64,000 bases of DNA from Coffea arabica (taxonomy: Eukaryota; Streptophyta; Magnoliopsida; Gentianales; Rubiaceae), in contig NC_092317.1 of NCBI RefSeq assembly GCF_036785885.1, forward strand, positions 188,501 to 252,500, in the 5' to 3' direction. Below, piece after piece: positions 36,691 through 58,700 of the stretch. The stretch's first letter is position 1. Every line of letters begins with the position of its first letter. The notes under the pieces were generated by a model that saw only the letters and a list, made by a program, of their open reading frames with translations, had not been told where the DNA came from and ran no database searches. A program made the translations under genes and the position numbers.

Positions 36691-36851
36691 GGCCCAACAT
36701 GGTCAACTTAATTGTGGAATAAAGGCCGAAGCCCACTACCAATCATTGTGAGTTACACAGGCATCCTTACCTTGAAGGCGTTGTTGTGACCTGGGGATAG
36801 ATTAGACGACGACCAATGATCGAGCCCAAAACTGCTGTACTATAAACCCTA
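36691..36851 (+). promoter_or_regulatory. Ribosomal protein promoter: three site II boxes and a telo-box
   Basis: GGCCCA (36691-36696), AGCCCA (36730-36735) and AGCCCA (36823-36828) are reverse-strand TGGGCC/T site II boxes. AAACCCTA at 36844-36851 is a telo-box. This pairing is well known in promoters of plant translation-machinery genes, where TCP factors and telo-box proteins act. The boxes lie just before the CT-rich RPL7 leader. Confidence 0.7.
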
Positions 36852-36879
36852 CTTCTTACTGGCTGTACCCAATTCATCC

Positions 36880-36944
36880 AGGAAGTGAAGCAGCAGCAGC
36901 AGCCTCCGGTTAGCAAGCAGGGCTCTCTCTCTCTCTCTCTGTCT
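36880..36944 (+). other. RPL7 5'UTR exon with CT-rich leader
   Basis: A (CT)n tract at 36923-36940 ends at a GTCT|GTAAGT donor (36945). The acceptor is ACACAG at 37902, three bases before the ATG, giving a leader intron of nearly 1 kb. Leader introns and pyrimidine-rich starts are common in ribosomal protein genes. The cap site is inferred. Confidence 0.55.
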
Positions 36945-37904
36945 GTAAGTTTCTAAGTCAGTTTTTTATTTCTATGCATCGTTAAAGGCAGAGAAGGTTT
37001 TAGAAATGAATCGTTCATAAAAATAACTTTCTTTTTTTTTTTGAAGAAAATGTTATCAAAGTTTGATACATCTTGGTATCGTATCTGTGTGAGATGGGGG
37101 GCTGCTGATTTTTACTGATTTAAGAATTCGACATTTACGTTGTGTTGTGTTGTTTTGTTCCTCTATATGCATTTCTTTTTACTTCTTTTATTTGTTTGGT
37201 TTTTTATTTTTATAGTTTTTGTTCCCAAAAACTGCGCACATCTGATGTTTGTGTTGGACTTAACAACCTGGTGCCCCCAGTTTTTTTTTTTTTTTTTTGA
37301 AAAAATGCCTTCTGATACCACAGCTTATGATCGTTACTTTCTGGGTTTTATTTCTTCGTAGCCTTAGTGGTTATTGATTTCCGAAAGCATGCATTTAAAA
37401 AATAATAATTTGTGGTGTCATCTTTTCATTATTACCATTTGCAGGATATATTCTGAGTTTGCTGCTAAGCATGTATTTATTGTCAATGGCCGAGTGTTGC
37501 ATCTAATTTTGTCTTCTTTCCGTTCATGCAATCGAAGAAACCGTGTGAATTTTTCTCACTCATTAATATTGACTGTTATAGTAGTTGGATGCTGAGGGTG
37601 CAGGGTCTGGTGATTGTACTTGTGGCAAATGCAACATCTGCAGTTTTATCACCCACTAGTTTCCTAGTGGTGAACTATATGCTATACTCGAAGTTACATG
37701 TGACAACACTTTCTTGCTTCTTCACCACCTATTATTATGTAAATTCATGTATTACCCTCGAATTGCACACGTCTTTCCTTGAGAATGTGGATCGAGTAGC
37801 ACCAGCGTTTTGGTTTGACAATTATGTTCTCTGACTTTGATTATTTTTTTATGCTTTTCAACATGATTGTTTAGCAGCACGTTTTCCCCTCTTCTTACAC
37901 AGAG

Positions 37905-39839
<1,935 letters not shown>

Positions 39840-39859
39840 ATTGATTGTAGTAATAAATG

Positions 39860-41370
39860 AATCATTGTTACAATTTTGGAGGTCCTTTCCGATGGATTTT
39901 TAAGTTTATGCACAACTCCTTTTGTAGACGTGATTTAGCATCGTATTTAGATCAATTTTTTATTTTCATCTTTTAATTGTCACCTTAAAGCAACTTTGGT
40001 GTACCTTAGATTTTGTGAGAATTTATGGTGATTTTGTTCTCAATGCTATTGCCCTATTCGAGAATTCTGGTACTGGTAGTACTCTGTTGGATGGGGGTTT
40101 TTGCGGTTTTCTTTGTGCGAGTGGGTTCTTTTTTTTTTAGATAATTGTGTTGATTTATTTTTATCACTTCTACTTTAGATGATTGATTATTAACAACACT
40201 TTGATATAATCATCATTTCAGAGTTTGAGATGTGGCACATCCTTAAGATTTCTTGAATTGTTTATGGGTAATTATACTTTTAAAGAGATTAAATTTTGTT
40301 ATGCTTAATTATACATTTGAGCTTTTCTAATTTCACATTGCCATACTTAGTGTATTATTCAATGCAAGAATAATCCATTGAATACTATTATTGCATTGCG
40401 GCCGGGGGATGCAAGAGTTTTCAGTAAATTTTAGCAGTAGACATGCATATACACACACGCACACACTAGCAAGGTCTCAATGCCCGCCCGCCCTCCCTAA
40501 AGTGTTCAAGGGCAACAAATTTTGAAGGATTATTTATGAGTTGAGTGTCATGTGTAAATATATTATAAAGAGTATCTTAATGTATTGCTTTCGTTAATAA
40601 AGGAAAAAAATTCGTTGCGATAAAAATCAAGTATTAATGTATAAATAAAATAGGTAGAAAAAGTGCATGTTATGGTTTGTGACGATTCCAGTTGATTTAT
40701 ACAGGTTTAACTGATGCTAAATATTTTAAAATAATTTAAAATATCATTAAATATTAATTTATTAATGAATAAAAGTGTTATGGTTTGTGACGATTCCAGT
40801 TGATTTATACAGGTTTAACTGACGCTAAATATTTTAAAATAATTTAAAATATCATTAAATATTAATTTATTAATGAATAAAAGTGAAAGAGAAGAATGTA
40901 CGTCGCATTCAATGAATGCATTTTAATTAAATGAATGCATATATATATATATATATATTTATATATATTTGAATGAATACTTAGCTGGTTTTAAAATTAA
41001 ATGAATGCATTTTAATTTGTTGGTATTGAAAGAAAGAAAAAGTTAATTGAACATGATGGTGAATCATGATGCTAGTAATTTACTTTGGAAAGAAATGGTA
41101 GTGTGGGAGTAATTGTCAAGGCTTTTCATAATTGTCAAGGTAGTGTGAGAGTTGTTGTTAGGGATGAATATCTAATAAGTAATAACTACTACCACTGCCA
41201 GTGGCAGCAGTGGAGTATTTCATCATTTTATCACGTACTACTGCTACTATAATAATAATAATAATAATAATAAAAGGTGTAAAACACCCCTTAGACGCCA
41301 AAAGCGGCTGAAATTAAATTTTGGTAGAAAGAAATTGATTGAGAATGAGATCGCAGGCCCTCGCACATAA
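39860..41370. other. AT-rich spacer downstream of RPL7
   Basis: This holds a CA-type run (40451-40466), the 108-bp tandem repeat listed separately, an AT microsatellite near 40940, and an (ATA)n run near 41250. No gene is supported. Confidence 0.45.
40671..40886. repeat. Two tandem copies of a 108-bp AT-rich unit
   Basis: The unit starts TATGGTTTGTGACGATTCCA at 40671 and again at 40779. The copies differ at only one base that I noticed (GATGC versus GACGC). The body is ATATTTTAAAATAATTTAAA-type sequence that could form weak hairpins. It looks recent. Confidence 0.85.
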
Positions 41371-41380
41371 TTGCATCTGT

Positions 41381-41388
41381 AAACCCTA
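41381..41388 (+). promoter_or_regulatory. Telo-box-like AAACCCTA upstream of ZML
   Basis: AAACCCTA occurs about 450 bp before the ZML start codon, in a stretch richer in GC than its surroundings and probably near the transcription start. It is a single motif, so function is uncertain. Confidence 0.3.
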
Positions 41389-41834
41389 GAATTTGATTCA
41401 ATGTAACGTCGAGCTCCCCCCAACTCTCCTGTACCCAATCAATCACGGCCGTTAATCTTTCAATTCCAAGATCGACGTCATCCTGCCGGTAACAGTCGGA
41501 GATTATTCCCATTCTTTTTTTTTCTTTTTTTTTTTTAAAGACTTGCATTTCGCCATTTGGGAAACTCCCGAGGCTTGATTTTTCGCTGAATCTACCCTCC
41601 GCTCGGATGCTAATTTTGTAAGCACATATCTAAGTTTCTGTTTCTTTCTTTTTATTTTTCCCACCAATTAATATGCCTGTAAAATTTGTGTCTTTTTTCC
41701 CCCCCTCTTTCTGGTGCTTTTGGAAAAGCCAATTTTAAATAAAATAAATAAATAGAAAAAGAGGTGAATTGGTTGTGCTCACAGACGAGAATATTAGCTG
41801 AGGTGTTGGTTTTGGAATAAATTTGAGAGTGAAG

Positions 41835-44800
41835 ATGGAGGGTGGAGGCGGAATACATGGAGGCCAAGCGGGAACGATGCACCAGCAAGTTCATTACTTG
41901 GAAGAGGAAGATCATCATCATCATCATCATGTCCTGCACCATATGGGTAATGGTGGCCATATAATGAACCATCATGGTGATGAGCATGAAGATACTGGTA
42001 GTGGTGCAGTTGTTGGTGGAAGTGAATGTATGGATGCTGATGTTTCAACTGATCAGGCGACTTTATCGGATAACCATAGTGCTTTGGTGCCTCCTGGTGC
42101 CAGTGGCAGCATTACTAATGACAATAATCAGCTCACACTCTCTTTTCAGGGCCAAGTTTACGTCTTTGATTCTGTCTCTCCCGAAAAGGTAGCTCCCCTT
42201 CTTTTACCCTCTTCTTACCGGTTCTCATACTCAAGTCAATCATTTTTTTGCTTTTTGCCCTTGTGTTTCTGGCTCTTCATAAAGATTGCCACAAAGGAAT
42301 TTTGTTACTTGATGAAAAAGTGTGATCCTTTTGTTTGCATGCCTTTGCATCCTTCTGCTGCAAAAGTGCTTGAAGAACTTTGCCTCAAAGATCGAAGATG
42401 TCAGGTGTAGATTAACTTGAAAGTTGTGGAGCAAGCATAGCTGCAGTATTACTGTTTTTTTAATCCAGGCAAAGTCCCCTCTCTGCCCCCCCCCCCCCCC
42501 CCCACAACAACAAACAACCCACCCACAAACGGAAACAAAGACGTTTAGTTAGCATATACCACATTATGAGTTGATTCAATGAATTTGAGAGACAGTTGTA
42601 TGTAATCAGGCGAAAGGTTTTGTATTATAACTCTACTTTGGAGTGCGCCTTTCTTTGTCGTATGATTGATGTATAGAGGGAATGTGTTGACTCTCTTTCA
42701 TTTGCTTCAGGTTCAAGCTGTGCTTCTTCTGTTAGGGGGTCGTGAAGTCCCTTTGAATGTGCCTACTAACCCAGTAAGCACTCATGGTAATAGGGTATGG
42801 ATACAACGTCTACGTCTCCATTATTATGTATAATATGTATATTTTTTTTATTTTTATGCTACCTGATTAATCATCAATATGAACAGGGCATATCTAGCAC
42901 TCCAGAGAAGTTCAATGTGCCTCAGAGGTTAGCTTCATTGATCAGATTTCGGGAGAAGCGGAAAGAACGAAATTTTGACAAGAAAATTCGTTACACTGTT
43001 CGTAAAGAGGTTGCTCTTAGGTATGACGATCTTTGTTCTCCTCTGCAGCCATTAAATTCATATAAAATCAGCTTAAGCAAATATAGTCCCTCATCAAGAT
43101 TTAGTAAAAACCAGTTCACTTCTTGCTCCAAAATAAGGGAATCCAACATCTATGAGCTTCATTTTAGTTGTCCTTTTATATATCTTGTTTTCCATTGAGG
43201 TTAATCACTTGGACTATATGAGTATATTGCATTTATAGAACCAGCATATTGTACACTTATACTTCTTGTCCATGTTGTATACTTCATTGCGAGTGGTGCT
43301 TATTGAATTGTGCCCAATTGTATGATGGGATTGGCATGATTAAGTTGATTCTTGAGGTTGCATGTCTCTGTAAACTTTCCTGTACCTTGTGTTGACCATA
43401 AATGTTTGGTTTTTGAAGTCCGATTTTGATATATGAAGTTTTTGAATGTCTGGCTTAACTGATTTTGTCGCTTTGCAGGATGCAACGGAATAAAGGTCAA
43501 TTTACATCTTCAAAACCCAGTAATGATGATGCTGCATCAGCTGCTTCAAGCTGGGATTCTAATCAGAATTGGGGTTTGGATGCCAGTGCATCCCAAAATC
43601 AAGAGATTTCGTAAGTTTTCCTCTCATGTTAACTTTTTGCTTAGCCATCACTCCTGGTGTTTATCTTTGTTTCTTTCTTCTCTGTTTGATGATGGTTGGG
43701 TTCTCTCCCAGTATTTGTGCATATGTTTATTTTAATGGTATTGTGGTAACAAGATTTTCAACCTCACTTGTCTGCCTCTTTGTTTTAAAGTATGACCATC
43801 TATGCTTCTATCGCTTTCATTTTTTCTTGTCCTCTTTTAACCTTGGAATAAAATTCTCTCAGTCATGTTATTATAAGGAAATTAAATAAAATTGCATAGA
43901 TAATTACCTCTATATCTCAAAGAACACACGTTATATATACTTGAACCAACTTGTGGCAAGATTTTAGATTTTTTAATTTTATTTTTACATATCCATTTTT
44001 CTTTAATCCTTCGCACTTTTTTATCACCAGAAATGAGAAAAACAAAAAAAGTCCAGTTGCGGAGCTCTCTTGGTATGGTAAAAGTACATTGTTCCCCAGG
44101 TCACATTGTCACATTTTAGATCCTTTATCAACTTAAACAGTTGATTTGCAGGCCTTTATGGGCATTCTTATGCCAAGTATTTGGGTTACGGGTTAGCATG
44201 AACTTAAACATATCCTTATATCTTGATAAGCTGGACAGCTTTAATCTCCTTTCGTTGATGAAAAGAGGATGCTCAATTTAGATGTGAAACTTCAAACCTT
44301 TCTCTGCAACCTGGATAGAAACTTGAAAGTTGTTGGCTTAATGACCAAGTAAACTAATGTTTGGCTACAACAGTTGTTGTTTAGAACCTGGAAAGGGCCC
44401 TAAGAGCTTATATTGTTTCAATATTAAGATTGTTTAGTTGGACTTTCTGTTGTATGAGTAATGAAAAAAATTGCCATTCAATGATTTTGAATTTTTGAAT
44501 CCAATGAGAATGTTGAATTTGGACAACCGCGGACTTTGTTCCTGCTACTTGATTGATTAGAGACCGGGGTCCTACGAATATTTTTATTTTACTTCCAGTT
44601 CTTGGATGTAATTATCTTATTAATTTGATTATTGACATGTTCTGAAATTGAACTGTAACATTAGTTTGTTTATGCCAGCTGTCGGCATTGTGGGATCAGT
44701 GAGAAATCTACTCCAATGATGCGCCGCGGACCTGAAGGACCTAGGACTCTCTGTAATGCATGTGGACTTATGTGGGCGAATAAGGTTGTGTTGGTTGTTT

Positions 44801-45637
44801 CCTTCTCTCCCCCCCCCCTTCTCTCTCTCTCTCTCTAATATTTGGCATATCAAATGCGTTTTTGTGCCACAGTTGTTTGAACACTCTCCTCAGATGATTT
44901 CTTTTCTTATATTTTTGTTATTTCACGTATCATCTTGTGCTTGCTAGTTAATCGTCTCGGTTGTGGGCTTATATCTTCACTTGTGCCAGCTTTCTGTCTT
45001 GATGTCTGTATGAGTTCCTTGTAAAATGTGCATTGTTTTTTCACATTTAAAATATCTGGCGGAGTTCCTTGTAAAACGTGTATTGTTCTTTGACACTTGG
45101 GTATTGCCAGCTTATGCTGGTACCATCATTTAGAGTTCTCACTGCTTAATGCTAGGGCTTTTTTTTTTTAATTTTATATTTTTCCTCTCTATATCTCTCT
45201 AATAGCTGGCTTTTTTCATGAATAATCACTGATTGTGAAGTTTCTAGGTTAATGTTGAATTTTGTTGGCACATTTGTTTATGGCTTGGGACACCATGCTT
45301 TTAGTTGATCGAATAAATCTTATAATTGTTGATTGCTATTAGGGTGTGTATTACTCATGTTACGTGTTTGCTAATTGAAGGGAGCTTTGAGGGACCTCTC
45401 AAAGGGGGCTGGTGTGCAGGGACCAAATTCTTCGCTTAACCAGAGTGATGAGGTGGGCAAGGGTTCTATTTAAGTTATATTATTTGATTTTTGCAACTTT
45501 TACCATGTTTACATTCAACTTTCTGTCGCGTTTCGAATTTGTGTTTTTGGCAGAACGGAAATTTCAAAGCTGATGAAACGGGTATCAGAGTTGCGGGAAA
45601 CGGAAATGGAAACGGAAACGGAAACGACTCGTCATGA
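41835..45637 (+). CDS. ZML: TIFY/CCT/GATA transcription factor (ZML, ZIM-like)
   Basis: Seven exons: 41835-42188, 42711-42794, 42887-43020, 43479-43610, 44679-44784, 45381-45452 and 45554-45637, about 321 residues. The ATG at 41835 ([10 protein letters not shown]) is the first in the frame. Domains in order: a His-rich N-terminus (CAT repeat), a TIFY region ([20 protein letters not shown], then [14 protein letters not shown]), a CCT domain ([20 protein letters not shown], then [20 protein letters not shown]), and a GATA finger with CRHC and CNAC separated by 20 residues, the long-loop class. The tail GNGNGNGND is coded by GGAAAC repeats. It should bind DNA in the nucleus; the two Arabidopsis relatives (ZML1, ZML2) are linked to light-acclimation responses. 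It lacks a JAZ Jas motif, having CCT instead, so it is not a JAZ repressor. Confidence 0.94.
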
Positions 45638-47190
45638 CCACGTTCCCGATCTTGTGACCATGACCAGAAATGTACGCTAGACTGGGTTTGATGAGCCGAT
45701 AGAGCGTCTGGAATTAATTGTGTTGCGCAGAGACTTTACTTTGGAGTTACGGCTTTGGATGTTTGTCGTCCCCGAGTTATCATCTCTGTATCTGTATGTG
45801 CCGAGTTTAGTTGTTTCACTCATCGGATCTTTTCGTTGGTTTATTTTAAGGCTCTTCATATTTTCATGCTATGTTAGTTTACTTTTATTTAGAACAGCCA
45901 GCTCTGTGTTGGGTGTCTGATGAGAAAAGGAGGAAAAGCATATAATATAAGCTTTGGATGGATTAGCTGGTTGTGCTGTGAACGTTGAAGCACTGGGCAT
46001 TGGCAGAAGTAGAAACCCCTTTTTGGTTGTGACAATAACAAATCCCACACTGTTTATTTGTGGTGATGGGCATGGCTTCCTTGCTGTAATTTACCAGCGA
46101 TCTGATCTCTTGTGATGGTTGATATTTTTTTTTTAAAAAAAAAAAAGAAAGAAACCCTGGAAATGGTTGATATTTAGTATAATATGCTTTTATTATTTCA
46201 TAGAATAGAGAATTCGACCAACCAAATGGAAAAATGATTGATGTTGGTGGGTGTCATGTGTGAAGATTTAAGTAACCGGAGCATGACGTTGTTCACAAGA
46301 AAATCGAATTGAAGCGGTGTGGATGATGGTAGCTTACTCCAGAAAAATTTTTACGTGTTTTGTGAATATGTTTTTCAATAATTTTTTACCTTTTATATAT
46401 ATATATATATATATATGTATATTACTAATTTGTTACCATATATTTTTTTTAACAAAAATTTCAAAAAATTAGCAATCCAAAGGGGCCCTGAACGACTGGA
46501 AATTCAGCCGCAGGAGGGATCGTATTCATATGGAATAGTCAGTCTTTGGATACAGTCAAAGATAATAGTCACTGATGCTTATTTGGCAACATCTAATTGG
46601 GGGTGCTCTGGAAACATCTAATTTGTAACTTTTGGCTGCGAGATGCTTAGTGCTTAACAATTAGTAATAGTTTGAGTTTGAGGGGCAGTTAACAGTTAGT
46701 TAATTAATTAATATAGGACAAATTTTCAACCCGAAATTTAGTAGCTAGTTTGGGAGGATGGGAATGAAAAGAAAAGAAAAGAAAAGAAAAGAAAAGAAAA
46801 GAGAGAGCATTTGCCACGGTGCCTGCCTGCATTTGCTAATTTTAGTAGTACTACTGTCCCAGCAGGGTAAAACATATATTATTGTTATTTTTTATATTTT
46901 ATTATTAGTAGTATAAAAAAGCAGTGGCGTGGTGGTGGGGTGGGTTGAAATTGAATGGGGTGGGTTGAAATTGAATGATGCCTGCCAAAGTCAAGTCGTG
47001 AAGTCTTGGTGGTAGAAGGAGTGGTTAAGCCGTTCTGGCGGGCGAGTCGCTCTAATTTCAGTCTGTTGCGGTGGCGGTGGTGGTGATCCGGGTCAATCTG
47101 AATTCCTTTTCTGGTTCTGCAGACGAATTCTTGGACCTGAGCCGGCCGTATAACTAACATTATACTCCCACTAATAAATAATAATCTCTC
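45638..47190. other. ZML 3' flank and spacer
   Basis: An AT run is at 46398-46418, a (GAAAA)n microsatellite at about 46766-46801, and a short tandem doublet of GGTGGGTTGAAATTGAATG near 46937-46977. No additional gene is seen. Confidence 0.45.
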
Positions 47191-47576
47191 TGTTGGAGGA
47201 GCCGCGAGAGGAGACCAACACCCAAAGAAGAGATCTCGCTCCAGCTGCTGCTTTTTCCAGACCCTTCTTTCTTCTTCCGCCCGATCCACTTCTCCTTTTC
47301 TTTGCTTCACAATTCTTCCTCCTCCTTTTCTCGATTCCTTCCGTTTCTTTCTTTATATACTATATAATATTTACTCAAAATCTTATATTTTTTATTGTTT
47401 TCCCCTCCATTTTATCTCCGATGACCCCGACCAGAAAACAACACAAAAATTAGGAAGGAGCCATAATTTGATTTCAAAATTGTTATACTACTACTACTGC
47501 TGCTTCCCGATTACTTCCAAATAAAGTAGTCCTAGTAGTAGTAGTCGTCGTCGTATAATCAATAACGAATAGGGAA

Positions 47577-54389
<6,813 letters not shown>

Positions 54390-55752
54390 AGTTTTTGAAT
54401 GAAGTTTTTATTATTCCCGACATTGAAGTCTATTCTGGACTTAGACATGAGCTGCAGAGTAGTCCATTGGTATTAGAGAGCTTGAGCAGTAAAGAAGCCG
54501 TTTTGGGTTCCGGGTCAAGGAGGACATTAGAGACAATAGTTTGGTCGACCAATTATTCCAGTTGGTGAGAGCTCACTGTACGTCATAGGTATAGATGCTG
54601 GTGCTTCATTGTTGTTGATGGGATGAATATGTAACCTAGGAAGAGGAGGATAGAGTGGTTTTTTGAATTGTGTCTTCACTTGAAACTTAAAAAAGGATAG
54701 TCGTGGCTCCCCCAGATGGGGAAGTTTTGGGCTGGGATTAAAAAGAAATTGTAATTTTGCTGGAATGAAAGGACATGATAAAAGACAGGAGAAATTTAGT
54801 TGTAACAGCTCAAATTTGTGTTTCTGAAATTAGATTTCATATTTTGTTCTTCAGTATTGTGAACTTTAATGAAATTCCCTTGTGCTGATTGGCGATTGGG
54901 ACTGGTGGGTGGGTGGGTGGATGTTGCTAGTCTCTAGAATGAAGCTTTGGGCTTGTCATTTTGAAAGAAAACATGACTGGCAACAAAGACAAAGTCAGAA
55001 ATGTAATGAAGTTGTAACACCCCGTAAAATGAAGTTGAAAGGGTTATTATATATCTATCTAAGTACACAAATGAGAAAGTGTATAGCAGTAGTTGGAAGG
55101 CATTGTAGGCACCTGCGAAGGAAGTAAAGAATCAACGTTTGATCATCCTCAGCAAGATTTTCCAGAACGGGAAAGTAAAGACCTCCTCTTTTTTCACTTT
55201 TTATTTGGTTAAGAAAGAAAGAAACAAAGGGAACAGCACACTCTGTGTAATTCTGTGAAGGCAAGGCAAAAATGCATCTGGCAACGGCCAACGGGACTGG
55301 ACTCTGGGTGGGGGCGGCCAGAGTGGCCGTGGGCTCCCTTCCCCTTAAAAAGTCTCTGGCTTTGATCAATTTGTGAGTTGAAGAATGCGAACGAATACGG
55401 AACCTATGTCCTCCTCCTTTTCACTCTTCAGCGTCGTCATGGAGAACGACCACAACTACTTAATCAAAATCTAACATTTGCAAGCATTTGTGGGATGGAT
55501 CGAAGGAAATCACCTCTAAAATTCCACAACATCACCTACCCGCCACAGAGACAAACATGTACGAGTAGTAATTTGCATTGAATTCGCAGAGCAGAGGAAT
55601 TAGTAGTAATGGTACTAGCCCGTATGCGTAAGCAGCAGCACTTGAGGGCAACCATAAGCGGCCCTCCTCTCCAGTCTCCAGCCTCCAGTCTCCAGTCTCC
55701 ACTTTTGATCTGATTACAAAGATTTTAGCTGTTTTGAGATTTGACAAGTGAA
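54390..55752. other. Mannosidase 3'UTR and MTP7 promoter
   Basis: 3'UTR-like sequence runs to about 54870, with a GTGGG run at 54905. The stretch 55650-55700 has a CCTCCAGTCTCCAGTCTCC microrepeat. Open frames on the minus strand here (55055-55369, 55532-55747) have no family character. No gene is called. Confidence 0.45.
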
Positions 55753-58700
55753 ATGCGAACCTCTTCCTCCTCCTCCCATTTTCTCTCTCGCCTTTGCCAC
55801 TGCCGCAATCAACCCTTCACTTCTAAACCCTACCTGCCAATCCTACCGGACATTTTTGTATCAGCATTTCGCTCTTCGTTGGAAGCAGACAAATCTCCTC
55901 TCCACGCCACCCACCCACATCCGCACCATCATTTTTGCTCCAACAGCAACGCCAAGTTTCCAAGAGCTGATCATTCCCACCATAAACATGCTCCTCCTCC
56001 TCCTCCTCGGCCGCGGCCGCAGCAGCAGCAGCTCCTATTTTCAAGTCGTCAAGTCCGCTATTTTACCACCAGCCCTCGGAGTCTTTTTAGGCAAATTTCT
56101 TCTTCTTCTTCATCGCCCAGATTCCTTCCCTCGTCATTCACCAGTTCAATTTCTTTCCCTTCTAATCCCATTCCCCATCCTTGCTTCACCTTCAGTCGCG
56201 GTGAGCCCACAACCCATATGTTCCTCTTGTTACTTTTCTTTTCTTTTTTAAACTTTTTCACTTTCCCAATAAAAATCAAACCTTTGTTGCTCAGTTTCGT
56301 CTGGTGTTTATTTCTTGATATCAAAAACTGGTGTGTACAGGTTTCTTTACCAGACCTAAAAGAATAAAGATTGAAGTGGATGATCACGGGTATTCTCAGG
56401 GCTCCCTACTGCTCCATCATTCCCCATCTCTATACCTTCCCACTCGTTGCTGGAAATATTTCTGAACAACCGAGTTTCCCTGACTTGCCACTTTCGGAAT
56501 TTCTAGCCATTAGCTGCGTTTTAGTACTTGCTGCTTGCTAACATTTTTTAGTTTTTGCATCTACTCTTTGCACATTCTTGACTGTGGCATTATCTTTACC
56601 TCATTAGTTTCCTGCTTTTTCAGAAGAATAAATTACTGGTACTGCCTTCTAGCTATTGTTGCCCTTTTAAGTTCCCTTTTTTCCACCCGATGATCTTTTG
56701 GTCTATTTTCTCTCTTTGCCTTTCTGAGACTTCTCTTTTTAGCCAGCGAGCAGTCACCACAGCATTATGGTGCAACTTTCTTGTCTTTTCTCTCAAGTTT
56801 GGTGTCTGGTTTGCTACCTCAAGCCATGTCATGCTGGCTGAAGTTGTACACTCTATTGCTGACTTCTTAAATCAGGTAATTACATACCAAACTCCTCTTT
56901 CCCCTCCCCCCTACCCCAACAAAAATCCCTCTTCCTCGTTCATGGATGAGTTGTTTTGCTTTCTTTCATGTTACTTGTTACCCCATCCAAAATGAATGTA
57001 GAATCTTACTTCATGTTGACCTTGTAGGCGCTTCTGGCATATGGTCTGAGTAGTTCAAAGCGTGCCCCAGATGCAATCCACCCGTGAGTTCCCTCATGCC
57101 ATTGTTCTAAAAGAAATCCCTATTTGTGTGTATTGCCTGATTTCATAACAGTATAGTGACTTTTCCATTTTGGACCATGCAGTCAAATATCCAATAGAGT
57201 CTGCAATTCGGTCAATTTTTTTTCTGTACTAACAATGAATGTCAAGCACTTTGAGTGTTGTACCCTTGATTTCATGTAATTAGGTGTTACACAATACAGC
57301 GAGTAGACAAATAAGTTTCTTGGTTGAAGACATGAAGAAATGAATGGCTTATTTGTTTGTTTGACTTTTGAAGTTGGTTTTATTTGTATCATGGAATCAG
57401 CACATTGCCAACAATAGTTTTTGAATATTTTAGAGTTTACGGATTTTGCCAAAAAGCAAAAAAGACAAAAAAATTCTGAACTTGGCTCAATATATGTCAT
57501 CTCAGGTATGGTTATTCCAAGGAAAGGTTTGTTTGGTCTTTAATCTCCGCAGTTGGTATCTTCTGTCTTGGTTCTGGTGCCACTATTGTTCATGGAATTC
57601 AAAACTTGTGGACTTCTCAGGTAATTACTAGTCAGGATTTGAGTTGAGGAATCTTCAATGTTAATGCACTCTGAATATGATCTCTTATCTTCGCATGTTC
57701 TGGAGTTTATTGACTATATTTTCCTATTCTTGTCAAGTCCCCTGTACATATTGAGTATGCAGCATTAGTGATTGGTGGATCATTTCTTATCGAAGGTAAA
57801 ATTACGTAATAAGTTTTCATTTTCCCTTTTGATTTTTGCTTCTTAGAAGTGACTTTAAATTCATTTAGGTGCATCACTTCTTGTGGCCGTAAGTGCTGTC
57901 AGGAAAGGTGCAGCTGCTGAAGGAATGAAAGTGAGGGACTATATCTGGCGTGGTCATGATCCAACAGCAGTTGCAGTCATGACAGAGGTGATAGGCTCTT
58001 TAGTCATGAATTGTAGAAGCTGTAGCTTTCCTTTTAGTGTTTTGGTTGATGATCAAGTAGGTTTTGTCCCTGGCATGCAGGACGGTGCTGCTGTTACAGG
58101 CCTTGCCATTGCTGCTGCATCATTGGTGGCAGTAAATACTACTGGAAATCCGGTTTATGATCCCATCGGCTCAATTATAGTGGGAAATCTTCTCGGGATG
58201 GTATGCTATGTGCAAATGGTTTCCTTTCAAATGATCCTTGGGCTCAAATCTATATAGTAATGGTTTAACCACAAACTTGCGCAACACCTGCTGCGCCACT
58301 GAAGTCTTATGATAGGAGGATAATTGTGTGCAAATAGATGTTAATGCTATGTTATGTCACTGCACATCTAACAAATGGGCTTATCTGTATCTGTATACCT
58401 TGTGCTAGATGGCGTGTTCCTTGGCTCTTCTTTAACATGATTACGATGCCCCAACTGCTACAGTGTTTTGAGGGAGTGGGTGGGGCTATCTTTTAAAATA
58501 GTTAGAGGTGCTTATTTCAGGAGATAAATTCTATGAAGCGCTATGTTTGATCCTGATGAAGTAATTGATCCACCTTATAAAGCGTAAAGCCTTCATCGGA
58601 GCATTTTAAGAAGAGGAGAGGTGGGAAGGATGAAGATGAAAGGCTAGTGGGAGAGTGAGAATTGGAGCTCTCATTCTAAGATGAGGAGCAAGAACCCTAA

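Noticed and set aside
41291-41512. Minus-strand open frame containing DVDLGIERLTAVIDWVQESW upstream of ZML
   Set aside because: It has protein-like composition, but it overlaps the likely ZML promoter with a telo-box, has no splice signals and no family I recognise. It may be chance.
42189-42410. Continuation of ZML exon 1 past 42188
   Set aside because: A donor at 42188/42189 joins in phase to [10 protein letters not shown] of the TIFY region; the extra frame is intron.
55055-55747. Minus-strand open frames between the mannosidase and MTP7
   Set aside because: No conserved motif or splice structure; they fall in 3'UTR and promoter sequence.
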